Origin: Odontesthes bonariensis
Lineage: Eukaryota > Chordata > Actinopteri > Atheriniformes > Atherinopsidae
Length of the DNA: 64,000 bases
Direction: 5' to 3'
NCBI RefSeq assembly: GCF_027942865.1
Contig: NC_134509.1
Span: 17,386,017-17,450,016 of the forward strand
Positions 51,307 to 60,936 of the stretch are shown one piece after another. Under the pieces are notes generated by a model. That model was not told the DNA's origin. It did not search any database and worked only from the letters and a program-made list of their open reading frames with translations. How positions within the stretch are numbered: the first letter of the stretch is position 1; every line of letters begins with the position of its first letter. The position numbers were made by a program, and so were the translations under genes.

Positions 51307-52166
51307 CCATCCATCCATCATCTTCCGCTGGTCCGGGGATCGGGTCGCGGGGGCAGCAGCTTGAGCAAAGAGACCCAGACGTCCCTGTCCCCGGCCACTT
51401 CCTCCAGCTCTTCTGGGGGGACCCCGAGGCGTTCCCAGGCCAGCCGAGAAACATAGTCTCTCCAACGTGTCCTGGGTCTTCCCCGGGGCCTCCTCCCAGT
51501 GGGACGGGCCCGGAACACCTCACCGGGGAGGCGTCCAGGAGGCATCCTAACCAGATCCCCGAGCCACCTCATCTGACTCCTCTCGATGCAGAGGAGCAGC
51601 GGTTCTACTCCGAGCCCCTCCCGGATGACCGAGCTTCTCACCCTATCTCTAAGGGAGAGCCCAGACACCCTGCGGAGGAAACTCATTTCGGCCGCTTGTA
51701 TTCGCGATCTCGTTCTTTCGGTCACTACCCACAGCTCGTGACCATAGGTGAGGATAGGAACATAGATTGACCGGTAAATCGAGAGCTTCGCCTTCTGGCT
51801 CAGCTCCTTCTTCACCACGACGGGCCGGTGCAGAGCCCGCATCACTGCAGACGCCGCACCGATCCGTCTGTCAATCTCCTGCTCCATTCGTCCCTCACTC
51901 GTGAACAAGACCCCCAGACACTTGAACTCCTCCACTTGGGGAAGGATCTCATTCCCGACCCGGAGAGGGCATTCCACCCTTTTCCGGCCGAGGACCATGG
52001 TCTCGGATTTGGAGGTGCTGATTCTCATCCCAGCCGCTTCACACTCGGCTGCGAACCGCTCCAGTGAGAGCTGAAGGTAACGGCCCGACGACGCCAACAG
52101 AACCAAATCGTCCGCAAAAAGCAGAGACCCGATTCTGAGGTCGCCAAACCGGACCTCCTCAACGCC
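51307..52166 (-). mobile_element. 5'-truncated non-LTR retrotransposon (RTE-like), copy 1
   Basis: On the - strand an open frame (52106-51318, 262 codons) encodes the C-terminal part of a reverse transcriptase polyprotein: GMRISTSKSETMVLGRK, FKCLGVLFTSEGRMEQEI, ILTYGHELWVV, MRWLGDLVRMPPGRLPGE and RRPRGRPRTRWRDY. The frame ends just before a short ATGG-repeat tail. A 12-bp target duplication TGGTTCGAAATT flanks it (51295-51306 and 52167-52178). The very short 3' UTR and microsatellite tail suggest the RTE clade, but the clade cannot be fixed without a tree. It is truncated at its 5' end, and the open frame shows it is young. Confidence 0.9.
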
Positions 52167-52438
52167 TGGTTCGAAATTATGGATGTTATTTGTTATTTGC
52201 TGTTATTTGCTATTTACGCTTCGGTACACACTCCGCCCACCCCTGAGGGTCCCCTTTGTACAGTGGGAACGCAAAGCTGACCACCAAAGCGACCCGACCC
52301 GTACCGGACTGCATAGTGAAAACGAGGCTTAACACACCAGATCCTGCTTTTAAGCCTGCTGTGAACATGTGAACAAGGCAAGATGAAAGAAACCTGAATT
52401 TATTTCTTTTGCACAGTACTGAACTTATTACAAGGACT

Positions 52439-52675
52439 TAGAGATGGGACCAAGTCACACATGTGCAAGTCTCAAGTCTTAGCTTTCAAGTCTCAAGTAA
52501 GTCCCAAGTAATTTTTTCTTGAGCAAGTCAAGTCACCTGTCTCAAGTCAAGTAAAGTGCCGAGTCTTTAACTTCCAAGTCCGAGTCGAGTCTCGAGTCTT
52601 TTATTTTTGTCAAGTCACAAGTCATCAAAATAGCGACTCAAGTCCAAGTCACAGTGACTTGAGTCCCCATCTCTG
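52439..52675. mobile_element. Short hAT-like element rich in AAGTC motifs
   Basis: The ends are inverted: TAGAGATGGGACCAAGTCAC on the left, and the right end in reverse complement reads CAGAGATGGGGACTCAAGTC. The flanking octamers caaggact (52431-52438) and gaatgact (52676-52683) agree at 6 of 8 bases, fitting an old hAT duplication. The 237-bp body is made largely of 'caagtc' repeats in both orientations. Confidence 0.7.
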
Positions 52676-52683
52676 GAATGACT

Positions 52684-53432
52684 TCCCCCTCCGGTCATGT
52701 CAGAATTAGCAGTATGAACAGACCTATTTATTAAATGTAGCTTAACTCTGTGTACACGTGTAAGAATGGAACTGTGGTGAGTGCAGAGTGTACTGTAATG
52801 CACGTAGCAACATCCACATAATGCTTGTGTTTCTGCCCATACATTCAAAGCGCCTGCTGGCATCGACGTTTGTGCAGTAGAGGTTGAGTGTGGGCTCCTC
52901 ACAGAGGGGTCTGTCTGCAGGCTGCAGGATCTGCGTGTCGCCCAAGGTGGGAGTGACGTGAAATGGAAAAAAAGCTCCTGAAACTCCAAATCACGAAAAT
53001 AAATGGGACATCAAATGATCAAACGGGTGATAATGATAATCGTAATGATGATCGTTGTTGCGATGACTTGGTACAATAGCAGCATTCATTCAAAAGGCTG
53101 AGTCGTTGAGGAGCAAAGATGTGCCGGGGATCTCATTCAAATCTCTGAAAATCATGTTTCTCAAAGAAAGAGTGTAAAGGGCAAAGGCGTAAGGCCAGAT
53201 GGACTGGCAAATGTCCGGCCTTGTTCCCAGAGATGTGAAGCTCTTTGAGGTGAGGCTACTGGATATGGAACACAGGTCGTATATTATACCCTCATCTTGC
53301 ATTTTTTTCTATTCACAACATCTTACAGATATTCAGCCATAGTGACCTGAGAGGGAAAGAAACTGTAGGCTGGTGAGAACACTCTGTTCATGTGACTTTG
53401 TGGCTGTCATGTCCAGCGGCTCGACGAATCGT
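52684..53432. other. Intergenic, no gene seen
   Basis: Only shadow reading frames on the - strand were found here, with no family resemblance, splice framework or repeat. Confidence 0.5.
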
Positions 53433-53440
53433 CGAGTCAC

Positions 53441-54039
53441 TAGGGGTGGGTATTGGCAAAGAAGTCACGATTCGATTCGAATCACGATTTACATGCCACG
53501 ATGCGATACTATCACGATGCATCACGATACATTGCAATATTTTCACTGAACATACTTAAAAAAAAAATACAGCCATTACCAGTGGCTGACTGGCTGTGTA
53601 TGATCTGGATAGTGTCTTCAATTGATACACAACTCAAAGAAAATCAATTCATAACTGTATATATTGAAACAACTTTTGGAGGTATTGCCATTAAAACAAA
53701 TATTACTGGACACAAATATTACTATTACTGGACACACTCCTCACAAAAAGTGCATATGATTTATAAAACTTAAAATAACAAAATAGGGATGATCAGTACA
53801 GACAAAAAAAAAGTGCATAGGCTTTATAAAACTATAAAAAAATAATAAAAAAATATTGCAAACATCCCTTGCAGCGAAATGCATCAATTGCATGTGTCCT
53901 ATCATTAAAGGCATAAAAAGCCCCCCCCAAAAAAAAAATTTTTTAAAATTATCGATACTTAGCGTCAAGAATCGATGCAGTAGATCACGAAAATTAGAAT
54001 TGCGATGCATCGTCATGACGATTATTTTGCACACCCCTA
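53441..54039. mobile_element. Non-autonomous hAT transposon containing a SINE tail
   Basis: A perfect 8-bp duplication CGAGTCAC (53433-53440 and 54040-54047) flanks the element. The ends read TAGGGGTGGGTATTGG on the left and TAGGGGTGTGCAAAAT on the right in reverse complement. The subterminal regions carry repeated 'tcacgatt' and 'atgcgat' motifs. At 53894-53938 a fragment matching the 3' tail of the SINE at 60.7 kb is embedded. No transposase was found. Confidence 0.88.
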
Positions 54040-54047
54040 CGAGTCAC

Positions 54048-57031
54048 GTTTGAAGATGAGTCCAAGTCTTATATCTGTGACTCCGCTGATGCAGTGAGAG
54101 GACAGTGTAGTAGACGGGAAGCTTCCACCGTCTCTGTTCACTGTAAGTCGAGCAAATTGAAAGCAAAAGTTAAAGCAGGGGACCGCTCGAGAGTGATGAC
54201 TCAGACTTTGCCTCCACAAGAGGGAGTTTGTTCCTGGAGGATGGATTCTAGACAACATCATGCATGTGACAGAGAAAAGCTTTCCGAACCTTTTGTGAGG
54301 AGAGAATGGTGCAAGTACGAACACCCGTTTTAGACTGACCAAAATTCTCTTAGAGACCACTGAGAAGGAAAAGATCCGCACAAGGTTCGGCAGGCTGTGG
54401 AGAGTCACCAACTCCAGGACGTACAGAATTCTGGCAAAGTTAGAGAGCAGCCATCTAAAGACCTGAGACCAGAGACATTTCTATGTAAACTTCTGATTAC
54501 GAGAAAATGTAACTACTGTGTGAAGTATGTTTTTTTTTCTTCTTCTTCTTTTGTGGTGTCGTTTTAATAGAGCATATGCGGTGTAAATGTGCACAAGCAA
54601 ATCAAACCAAATATGTTGAACACAACTAACGGTTCTATATTTTTTTTTCTTCAAAGGACATATGAAAGATGATTATTGGAACGAATAACAAAAAAGTGAT
54701 TTATATCAAAACGGGCGGTTTTCTGTATAAGGTGGTCAGAAGTATTCAATCTCCTTCTCGTGTCGAAAGGAGCTGACAGTCATTGAACCTATCTCAGTGA
54801 TTAAAGTCCGAGCAAAAAGTTACCAGCATTACTGAATCCATTTATCTCAACTCTTTATTTGCTTGTCATTTGAACTCTTTGCATTTTTTTTTTAACTCTG
54901 AAGAAGCTCTTTTATTGCCTTTATAGTCTTCATATAAACAGACACAAATGTCACATTTTAGACCTTCGTAAATGACCAGGAGGATCTCAAATAAGCTTTA
55001 TAGAGGCTGTGATATATTCTCAGTCTGGTCCGATGAAGGCAACAGAAAAGTTTGTGTGCTGTGTGTTCATGTGCTTGTGTGCTTAAAAGCGTGTGTAATC
55101 CTCTGTTAGGCTCTTGAGAGCTGACATATTGCTGCTATTGATCTTTACTTCTAAAATCAACACAGAAGCCTGGATACTGATGACGGGCAGGCCAGGGGAG
55201 TCAGGGTGTCCTGATAACACGCACACACTCTCATTAATGCTCAGCATACACATATAAACAGAAGCACGTGCACATATGCAAAGTGTTACGGAGGTCTGTA
55301 AACATCAGTAAAACTGTGAGCAAAATTTAATCGGAGAGACTTCAAATCTAAATTTCATGATGGGATGTATAAACACACAAAAGCACCGGTGCCTGCTGTG
55401 TTTACTGTCGCTGTACACACATTATACACTATCATTAGTTCACCTACTTTATTCTGTCAACAAAGGACGTGACCCAATCTCGCAGAAGAATGGTGTGCAC
55501 CTTCAAAAAGTGTAGGTTCAAAAGGCTTCGAACAGTCCACTTCACTTGTTGAGGAAAATCGAAACAAATGTTTGCACAAGACATTAAATATGATTGATAT
55601 GACAAAATAGCCTGAAAACACGCTATTATTTTGAGTTTGGTCTAAAAGTGTGAGAGCAGCAAGATACGGCTCGCCTTTGATGAACAGATGATCTCTTTCA
55701 TTTGTTCAGTCACGGGGGGGGCTGGTGCTGGTGCATGTCCCAGCTGCCATCAGGCAAGTGGTTGGGTGCACCCTGGACAGGTCAGCAAACAACCATGCGC
55801 GCTCACTCCAAGCATCAATTTAGAATCGCCAATTATCCTAGCGTGCATGTTTTTGGGGCTCTGGAAAGAGCTGGCGGCATGTTCAGCGTCTACATCACCT
55901 CTCAACAGGTGGCAGCTGACATGACTCCAGTCCCCCCCACAATTCTGGAGAGGATTAAGGGGGATATGGAAAATGAATAGCATGTTATTGGAATGTGGAA
56001 GGAGTGTCCACACAGAAAGGCCCCTGCAGAGATTCAAATGATGTCTTTATACATGTACAGTACGTATTGATTTTTTTAGGAACGATTTTTCCTCAGCCGT
56101 TAATTTGTTTAATCTGGATTTTAATCTGGTTTGTGAGACTGAAAATGGAAATTATACAGTCGGTAGAGAGAACAGAAGAGCACAGCTGAACTGACTTTAT
56201 CATTTAAAATCAACAGCTAAAGTCTCGATAACAAAAAATACTTATTTTGTTGTTGGTGAAGTCAGAAGACTATTACAAAAAAATCACAGAAGGCGACTGA
56301 CTTCACCTGCAATTACAAAATAATGCCGTCAGTTGTAATATCACATGGTGCCTGTCAGCTAATTGAGGAAATTATTGTGAAGCTGTCGCGCAGGTTCTTT
56401 AGTTGCTTTCTTCCTTTACTCTCGCAGGCACCTATGCACTATTCCATGGCTGAAAATATACTCCCTAAATAACTACTACTGAACTGTACAGAGTCCACCT
56501 TTTCCAAGAAATCATATCGGCTTGTTTTTCCAGAAAAGAAACTTTTCATTTTCCTTCGTTTTTGAAGATTATTTCCTCACATAAAATGATTAACTTTGGG
56601 CACCAAAGACAGGGCAGAGACGATTAATGATACAGTATGGAGGACAAAGAGGATGTTTTGAAATGATTGTCCTCTTTAGGTGTGTGTGTCCTCTGGTCGT
56701 GCTGCATCTGGGTGTGGCGTGCGGTGGCCGATGAGAGTTCAGAGCGTTCCCCCTTTAGAAGTCAAAACAGCGTATGATTTGATTTCATGCTTTTTTATCC
56801 TTTAACTAGCCTTATAACAGAGACGGGAAAAACGTAATGATGTGTTTGTGTGTCTGTGTGTAACAGCTCTTCATCCTCCCTTAGCAGAGGATCCATTAGC
56901 CTCGGACCCCTCCCCGGTTGCCCAGTGATAAAGTAAACAAAGTGTGTTTGACCAGTCCTGTACGCAAATATTTGTTCTGGAAGCTGCCTCATCCCACACG
57001 AGACACACACGCCTGCGGCCATGTGCTGAGG
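54048..57031. other. Intergenic region before percc1
   Basis: No exon was recognised. A repeat fragment lies at 55705-55870 (listed separately). Composition is otherwise ordinary, with a CTT run near 54540. This span would have to contain any percc1 upstream enhancers, which are important for the mammalian gene, but none can be pointed to by eye. Confidence 0.45.
55705..55870 (+). repeat. Fragment of a common fish repeat
   Basis: Contains gggggggctggtgctggtgc, cccagctgccatcagg, caccctggacaggtcagc, caatttagaatcgccaatta and gcatgtttttgggg in the order seen in a widespread fish dispersed repeat ('ggggctggagcctatcccagctg...gacaggtcgccag...caatttagagtcgcc'). The rest of the unit is missing. The family is not certain. 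Confidence 0.5.
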
Positions 57032-57038
57032 TATATAT
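57032..57038 (+). promoter_or_regulatory. percc1: Candidate TATA box and non-coding first exon of percc1
   Basis: TATATAT follows a G/C-rich block (gcctgcggccatgtgctgag). About 135 bases downstream, CACAAG|gtaagaa (donor at 57168) ends a plausible non-coding exon. The matching acceptor is ctctccag at 57258-57265, shortly before the ATG at 57279. Transcription would start near 57060-57070. This is a sequence-pattern inference only. Confidence 0.45.
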
Positions 57039-57278
57039 GCAGTGACAATCGTGCTGGACCAGTAATACGTATGCACACACAAAAAGTGGATCCTTCAGTG
57101 ACCCGGGCCAGACTTCTTTTTTACATAAGAGACCGAACAAAGTTGAACCTGGTGTCTAATTCACAAGGTAAGAAAGCTGTTCAACCTGCTCAATGTGCTT
57201 CTCTTGGAAACAAACCTCTGTTGTGTTAGATTCTGACTTTTCCTCCTTTGCATTTTCCTCTCCAGGGTTGTTACCAAC

Positions 57279-58121
57279 ATGGCCGCAGAAGTCATCAGGA
57301 ACTTCCTCATCCAGGCCCCAACTCCAAGCTATTATCCCATAATTTTCCAGCACTCTCCATGCAAGGAAGATGAGGAGGAGGAACTGGAGGAAAAGTCAGA
57401 GGGGAGAGCAGATGGAGAAGAAAGAGAAGAAGAGGAGGAGGATGAGGATTGTGAGGCTCAGGAGGATGAAGAAGAGTGTTTAGATGGGTTCCTTTTGAAC
57501 CCCTCTCACGCTGCCCTGGATGTGACCAAGCAGCTGCTAAGGTTTGCTGACCTCATCAGTCGTGATGTCCAACGGTATTTCGGTCGCTGCTCTGACGACA
57601 GAGAAGGTTGTGACATCTACAGCGACTCTGTTTCCATGACGACTGGCGGGCGTCTGCGTTACTACGATGATCTGCTGAGAATCGCAAGGGCAGGCAGTCC
57701 GGAGGAGCAAGAGAACAGCCTTCTGGCTCATGCTGATGATCCTGCAGTCACTGTTGCCAAGGACAACGGTAGTCTTGGGCCCCTGGCGGAACTGTTTGAC
57801 CACAGGGGCCTGAGTCAGGGCAGAGGCCAACCAATGATCAAGAGGCATCTCCCACTCAGCTTCTGGACGGAGCCGCTCCCCCACTGCGCTCTGATCAGTT
57901 TCAGCAACACACCCGGCGTCTCACACGCAGACGGCAGCGCAGCTTCGCAGGACGGCACACACACCAACGGAAACAGACATGTGCACTTTAACCCCATCGC
58001 ACACCACAACACACACACCCTCGAGAGCACTCAGCTGGACTTCAGCGATCTGCTGGCAGACTGGGACCCAAACCCAGAGTTCAATCACACACTGACAGAG
58101 GACACACACATGCAGCATTAA
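57279..58121 (+). CDS. percc1: PERCC1, proline- and glutamate-rich protein
   Basis: One exon of 280 codons, preceded by a splice acceptor in the 5' UTR. The start MAAEVIR matches the family (human begins MAAGVIR). An acidic tract spans about residues 29-67. Family blocks follow in order: LLRFADLISRDVQRYFGR (86-103), CDIYSDS (111-117), YYDDLLRIARAGSPEE (128-143), LGPLAELFD (166-174), LPLSFWTEPLP (191-201) and DFSDLLADW (254-262). No signal peptide or membrane segment is seen. In mammals the gene is expressed in enteroendocrine-lineage cells, and loss of it or of its enhancer region causes congenital diarrhoea; its molecular action is not established. Upstream lies a TATA-like promoter, and about 3.6 kb downstream is pdia2. 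Histidine- and threonine-rich residues 225-250 are a fish-side insertion of unknown role. Confidence 0.9.
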   Translation: MAAEVIRNFLIQAPTPSYYPIIFQHSPCKEDEEEELEEKSEGRADGEEREEEEEDEDCEAQEDEEECLDGFLLNPSHAALDVTKQLLRFADLISRDVQRYFGRCSDDREGCDIYSDSVSMTTGGRLRYYDDLLRIARAGSPEEQENSLLAHADDPAVTVAKDNGSLGPLAELFDHRGLSQGRGQPMIKRHLPLSFWTEPLPHCALISFSNTPGVSHADGSAASQDGTHTNGNRHVHFNPIAHHNTHTLESTQLDFSDLLADWDPNPEFNHTLTEDTHMQH

Positions 58122-59184
58122 ACACACAACTGCCGACTGAGACTGACATCCAAGTGACTCCATTCATCTCCTGCACTGCTAAGACACCAATACAGCTTCG
58201 ATTGTTTGCTTTTCGGGGTCCGTTCCTTTAAGAGAGGAAGAAAATCTCAGCAGTTTGTCTTGGTATGTCATGCAGACACTCGTGCAGGTGCACAACACCA
58301 CGTCTTTACACCTGTTTGACTTATTTTGTTGTCCTATTACAATCAGGATGAAAGAAGCTAACTCTGTGAAGCTCACTGCTTTGAAAGATGTCAGTGATTT
58401 GCTTCTAGAAACTTTTACTTCTAGTTTTCACTATGGTTTACTGAAGAAAGACTTTCGAATAACCAGGTCATTATTTCTACAGTAGAAAAGTACACTCTTA
58501 ATTTGCCCAGTCCTCATAGAACTGTCAGTGATGTTAATGAATACTGATCAGCAACTAAAGCCAGCATTGGCAAAGAGAATACACTGTTGGTAATTGGACT
58601 TGGTTGAGACGGCGCTCCGTGTAGCAGAAAGTCTTCATCCATCTCTGCTTTCTGCCTGCTTTTCCTAACTCTACTACTGTTGAGATTAAAACTCACTTTT
58701 TTGTGTTGGAAAAGCAGCACAAATATCCTCAGAAACCCATTTAATGCAGGGAAACACTTTAAAATGTTGACTCAGTGGGTAAAAAAACCTTTTTTTCTTT
58801 CTTTAATTAGTTTTTTAAGTGTTATTTTACTTAATAAAACTATAGATCTTTACATTCTGGCACGGTTTGTTCTCCCTTATTTCAGTCACTTGAGAAAAAT
58901 ACTCAGATTTTTCGTATGTGTTTAATGTAGGCCAATAGTTTTAGATTCAGAGCACCCAAACAGTTCCTCAGCCTCTTCTTATTCGTGAGATCTAGTGGTT
59001 TAATGCTTTCCGGGCTACCCTACTGGAATGGCACTAGAACCAGGCCATAACTGTAATTTTAAGGTATTCCATTTCCAGATAAGCAACTGAGAAATTAAAG
59101 ACTGTTTTAACAACATCAGTGTCCCTGGCTTTATTTTTCATGGCCATTCTTATTTAGTCTTGTTTACATGGACAAGGAAAGACT
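58122..59184. other. percc1 3' region
   Basis: Holds the likely 3' UTR. AATAAA at 58833-58838 is a candidate polyadenylation signal, with a second A-rich candidate (attaaagac) near 59095. Nothing else was recognised. Confidence 0.45.
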
Positions 59185-59192
59185 GTCTTTTA

Positions 59193-60113
59193 TGGGATCA
59201 AATCAGAAAGATTTTGCACTTGTACAATGATGTTCACATGTGTAACAAAGTTCTGAAGTTGTAAAAATAGTTTTGTAAAGTGACTGAAAACAAATACAAA
59301 TATGCTTTGCACATACACAAAAAAAGGTGGAATGCCCTCTCCGGGTCGGGAATGAGATCCTTCCCCAAGTGAAGGAGTTTAAGTATCTCGGGGTCTTGTT
59401 CACGAGTGAGGGACGAATGGAGCAGGAGATTGACAGACGGATTGGTGCGGCGTCTGCAGTGATGCGGGCTCTGCACCGGCCCGTCGTGGTGAAGAAGGAG
59501 CTGAGCCAGAAGGCGAATCTCTCGATTTACCGGTCAATCTATGTTCCTACCCTCACCTATGGTCACGAGCTGTGGGTAGTGACCGAGAGAACGAGATCGC
59601 GAATACAAGCGGCTGAAATGAGTTTCCTCCACAGGGTGTCTGGGCTCTCCCTTAGAGATAGGGTGAGAAGCTCGGTCATCCGGGAGGGGCTCGGAGTAGA
59701 ACCGCTGCTCCTCCGCATCGAGAGGAGTCAGATGAGGTGGCTCGGGCATCTGGTTAGGATGCCTCCTGGACGCCTCCCCGGTGAGGTGTTCCGGGCCCGT
59801 CCCACTGGGAGGAGGCCCCGGGGAAGACCCAGGACACGTTGGAGAGACTATGTCTCTCGGCTGGCCTGGGAACGCCTCGGGGTCCCCCCAGAAGAGCTGG
59901 AGGAAGTGGCCGGGGACAGGGACGTCTGGGTCTCTTTGCTCAAGCTGCTGCCCCCGCGACCCGACCCCCGGACCAGCGGAAGATAATGGATGGATGGATG
60001 GATGGATGGATGGATAGCATACACAAACTATTTTTAGAACTCCAAAACTTTGTTACACATGTGAACATCATTGCACAAGTGCAAAATATTTCTGACCCTT
60101 ATTTGATCCCATA
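59193..60113. mobile_element. Long-TIR DNA element split by a retrotransposon
   Basis: Bases 59193 to about 59310 reappear as the reverse complement at about 60022-60111: both arms read tgggatcaaat, gattttgcact or atattttgcact, caatgatgttcacatgtgta, acaaagtt and aaaaatagttt. The octamer GTCTTTTA occurs immediately left (59185-59192) and at 60114-60121 on the right, so an 8- to 10-bp duplication is likely. The original element was almost pure inverted repeat, about 210 bp, before the retrotransposon entered its centre. hAT or Mutator-like origin is undecided. Confidence 0.7.
59322..60017 (+). mobile_element. 5'-truncated non-LTR retrotransposon (RTE-like), copy 2
   Basis: Same family as 51307-52166 but on the + strand. 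The open frame 59327-59986 encodes the last 219 residues, and I count 7 differences from copy 1 over that length (for example E/K, C/Y, D/H). The tail is (ATGG)n at about 59985-60015. The target duplication CATACACAAA flanks it (59312-59321 and 60018-60027). The 5' truncation lies in the reverse-transcriptase C-terminal region. The clade is uncertain, as for copy 1. Confidence 0.9.
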
Positions 60114-60249
60114 GTCTTTTATCCATCAACCAAAGGTTGTTCTTACAGACTGAACCTGGTAGTTACTTTTCTTATCTTGCCGCAGTGATGTACAGAAGCA
60201 TTTCAGGGCACACAGTTCAGTCAAACCCATTTCTCATAATTCTTCAACA

Positions 60250-60251
<2 letters not shown>

Positions 60252-60290
<39 letters not shown>

Positions 60291-60300
60291 ATGTGTATAT
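60252..60300. repeat. (TA)n microsatellite with TG interruptions
   Basis: An uninterrupted TA run from about 60252 to 60278 is followed by gtatatatgtatatgtgtat. It lies in the percc1-pdia2 spacer. A gene-free stretch around it (60122-60723) shows nothing else. Confidence 0.9.
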
Positions 60301-60723
60301 AAGTTAAACAAGCAACAATGAAAATGAGCCCTGGAGAAGAGGGAAATTTTAACTTAAGGGTTTCATGTTGTTTGGTTTCTTAAGGGTTTGACTTAAAAAT
60401 TGTCCTCCAAGAATTGAAAATAGATTTCTGTCGACTTAATATGTATCAAAATGGTCGAGATATATTTTTTAAAAATGTGTTTATTCCTCTGGGATCCACG
60501 ATGCAAATGAGCCTGATCTTGCTGGGATGTATGAATCGCTAACAGTTTAAATCTGTGATTTGGAGCATTGGTGCAGTTCCAAATTGGAGCTGCTCAGCCA
60601 TGGCGATGTCCATGAGATGTCCTCTTGCATACTGATAGAAACAACATATGATAAAACATGATAAAAGGGTTAAAAGGGTTAAAAACTTGATTTGAGCTTT
60701 GTAGCACAGAAAAGCCATAACAC

Positions 60724-60921
60724 TGGGGCAGTCGGTGGTGTAGTGGGTTAAGCAGCCGCCCCATGTACAGAGACTACAGTCCTCGCTGCAGCTGGCCCCG
60801 GTTCGAATCCCGCACCGGACGGCCCTTTTCTGCATGTCTTCCCCCTCTCTTTGCCCCCTGCTTCCTGTCTCTCTCCAACTGTCCTATCCATTAAAGGCAT
60901 AAAAAGCCCCCCTAAAAAAAG
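60724..60921 (+). repeat. tRNA-derived SINE with target duplication
   Basis: A box: tggtgtagtgggttaagcag. B box: ggttcgaatcc, a canonical match. The body is tcttccccctctctttgccc and the tail tcctatccattaaaggcata, ending in aaaagccccc and an A-run. The 15-bp flanks GAAAAGCCATAACAC (60709-60723) and GAAAAGCCACAACAC (60922-60936) differ at one base, a clear target duplication. This is the best-preserved of three copies in the window. Confidence 0.9.
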
Positions 60922-60936
60922 GAAAAGCCACAACAC

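Larger units (their letters stand above)
50995..52329. mobile_element. Harbinger-type element, split by a retrotransposon
   Basis: The flanks are TAA on both sides (50992-50994 and 52330-52332). Terminal inverted repeats start AGCCTCGCTTCCACTATGCA on the left. The right end in reverse complement reads AGCCTCGTTTTCACTATGCA, and the match continues through the 'gtccggtacgggtcg' motif, about 35 bases in all. Inside, a Myb/SANT-like remnant (51171-51290) supports Harbinger. The non-LTR element at 51307-52166 is inserted within it. Without that insertion the element is about 460 bp. Confidence 0.8.

Noticed and set aside
51054..51770. A 238-codon + strand open frame
   Set aside because: It starts in a Myb/SANT remnant and then runs antisense through the retrotransposon's open frame; the transposase-like coding sense is on the - strand.
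52440..52675. A CRISPR-like or satellite array of AAGTC units
   Set aside because: Units are irregular, in both orientations and without spacers of constant length; inverted ends and duplicated flanks mark a transposon, and the DNA is from a vertebrate.
59534..59749. A - strand frame within the second retrotransposon copy
   Set aside because: It is the antisense shadow of the + strand reverse-transcriptase frame.
60740..60800. A tRNA gene suggested by A and B boxes
   Set aside because: The body, A-rich tail and 15-bp target duplication identify a tRNA-derived SINE; no cloverleaf acceptor stem closes.
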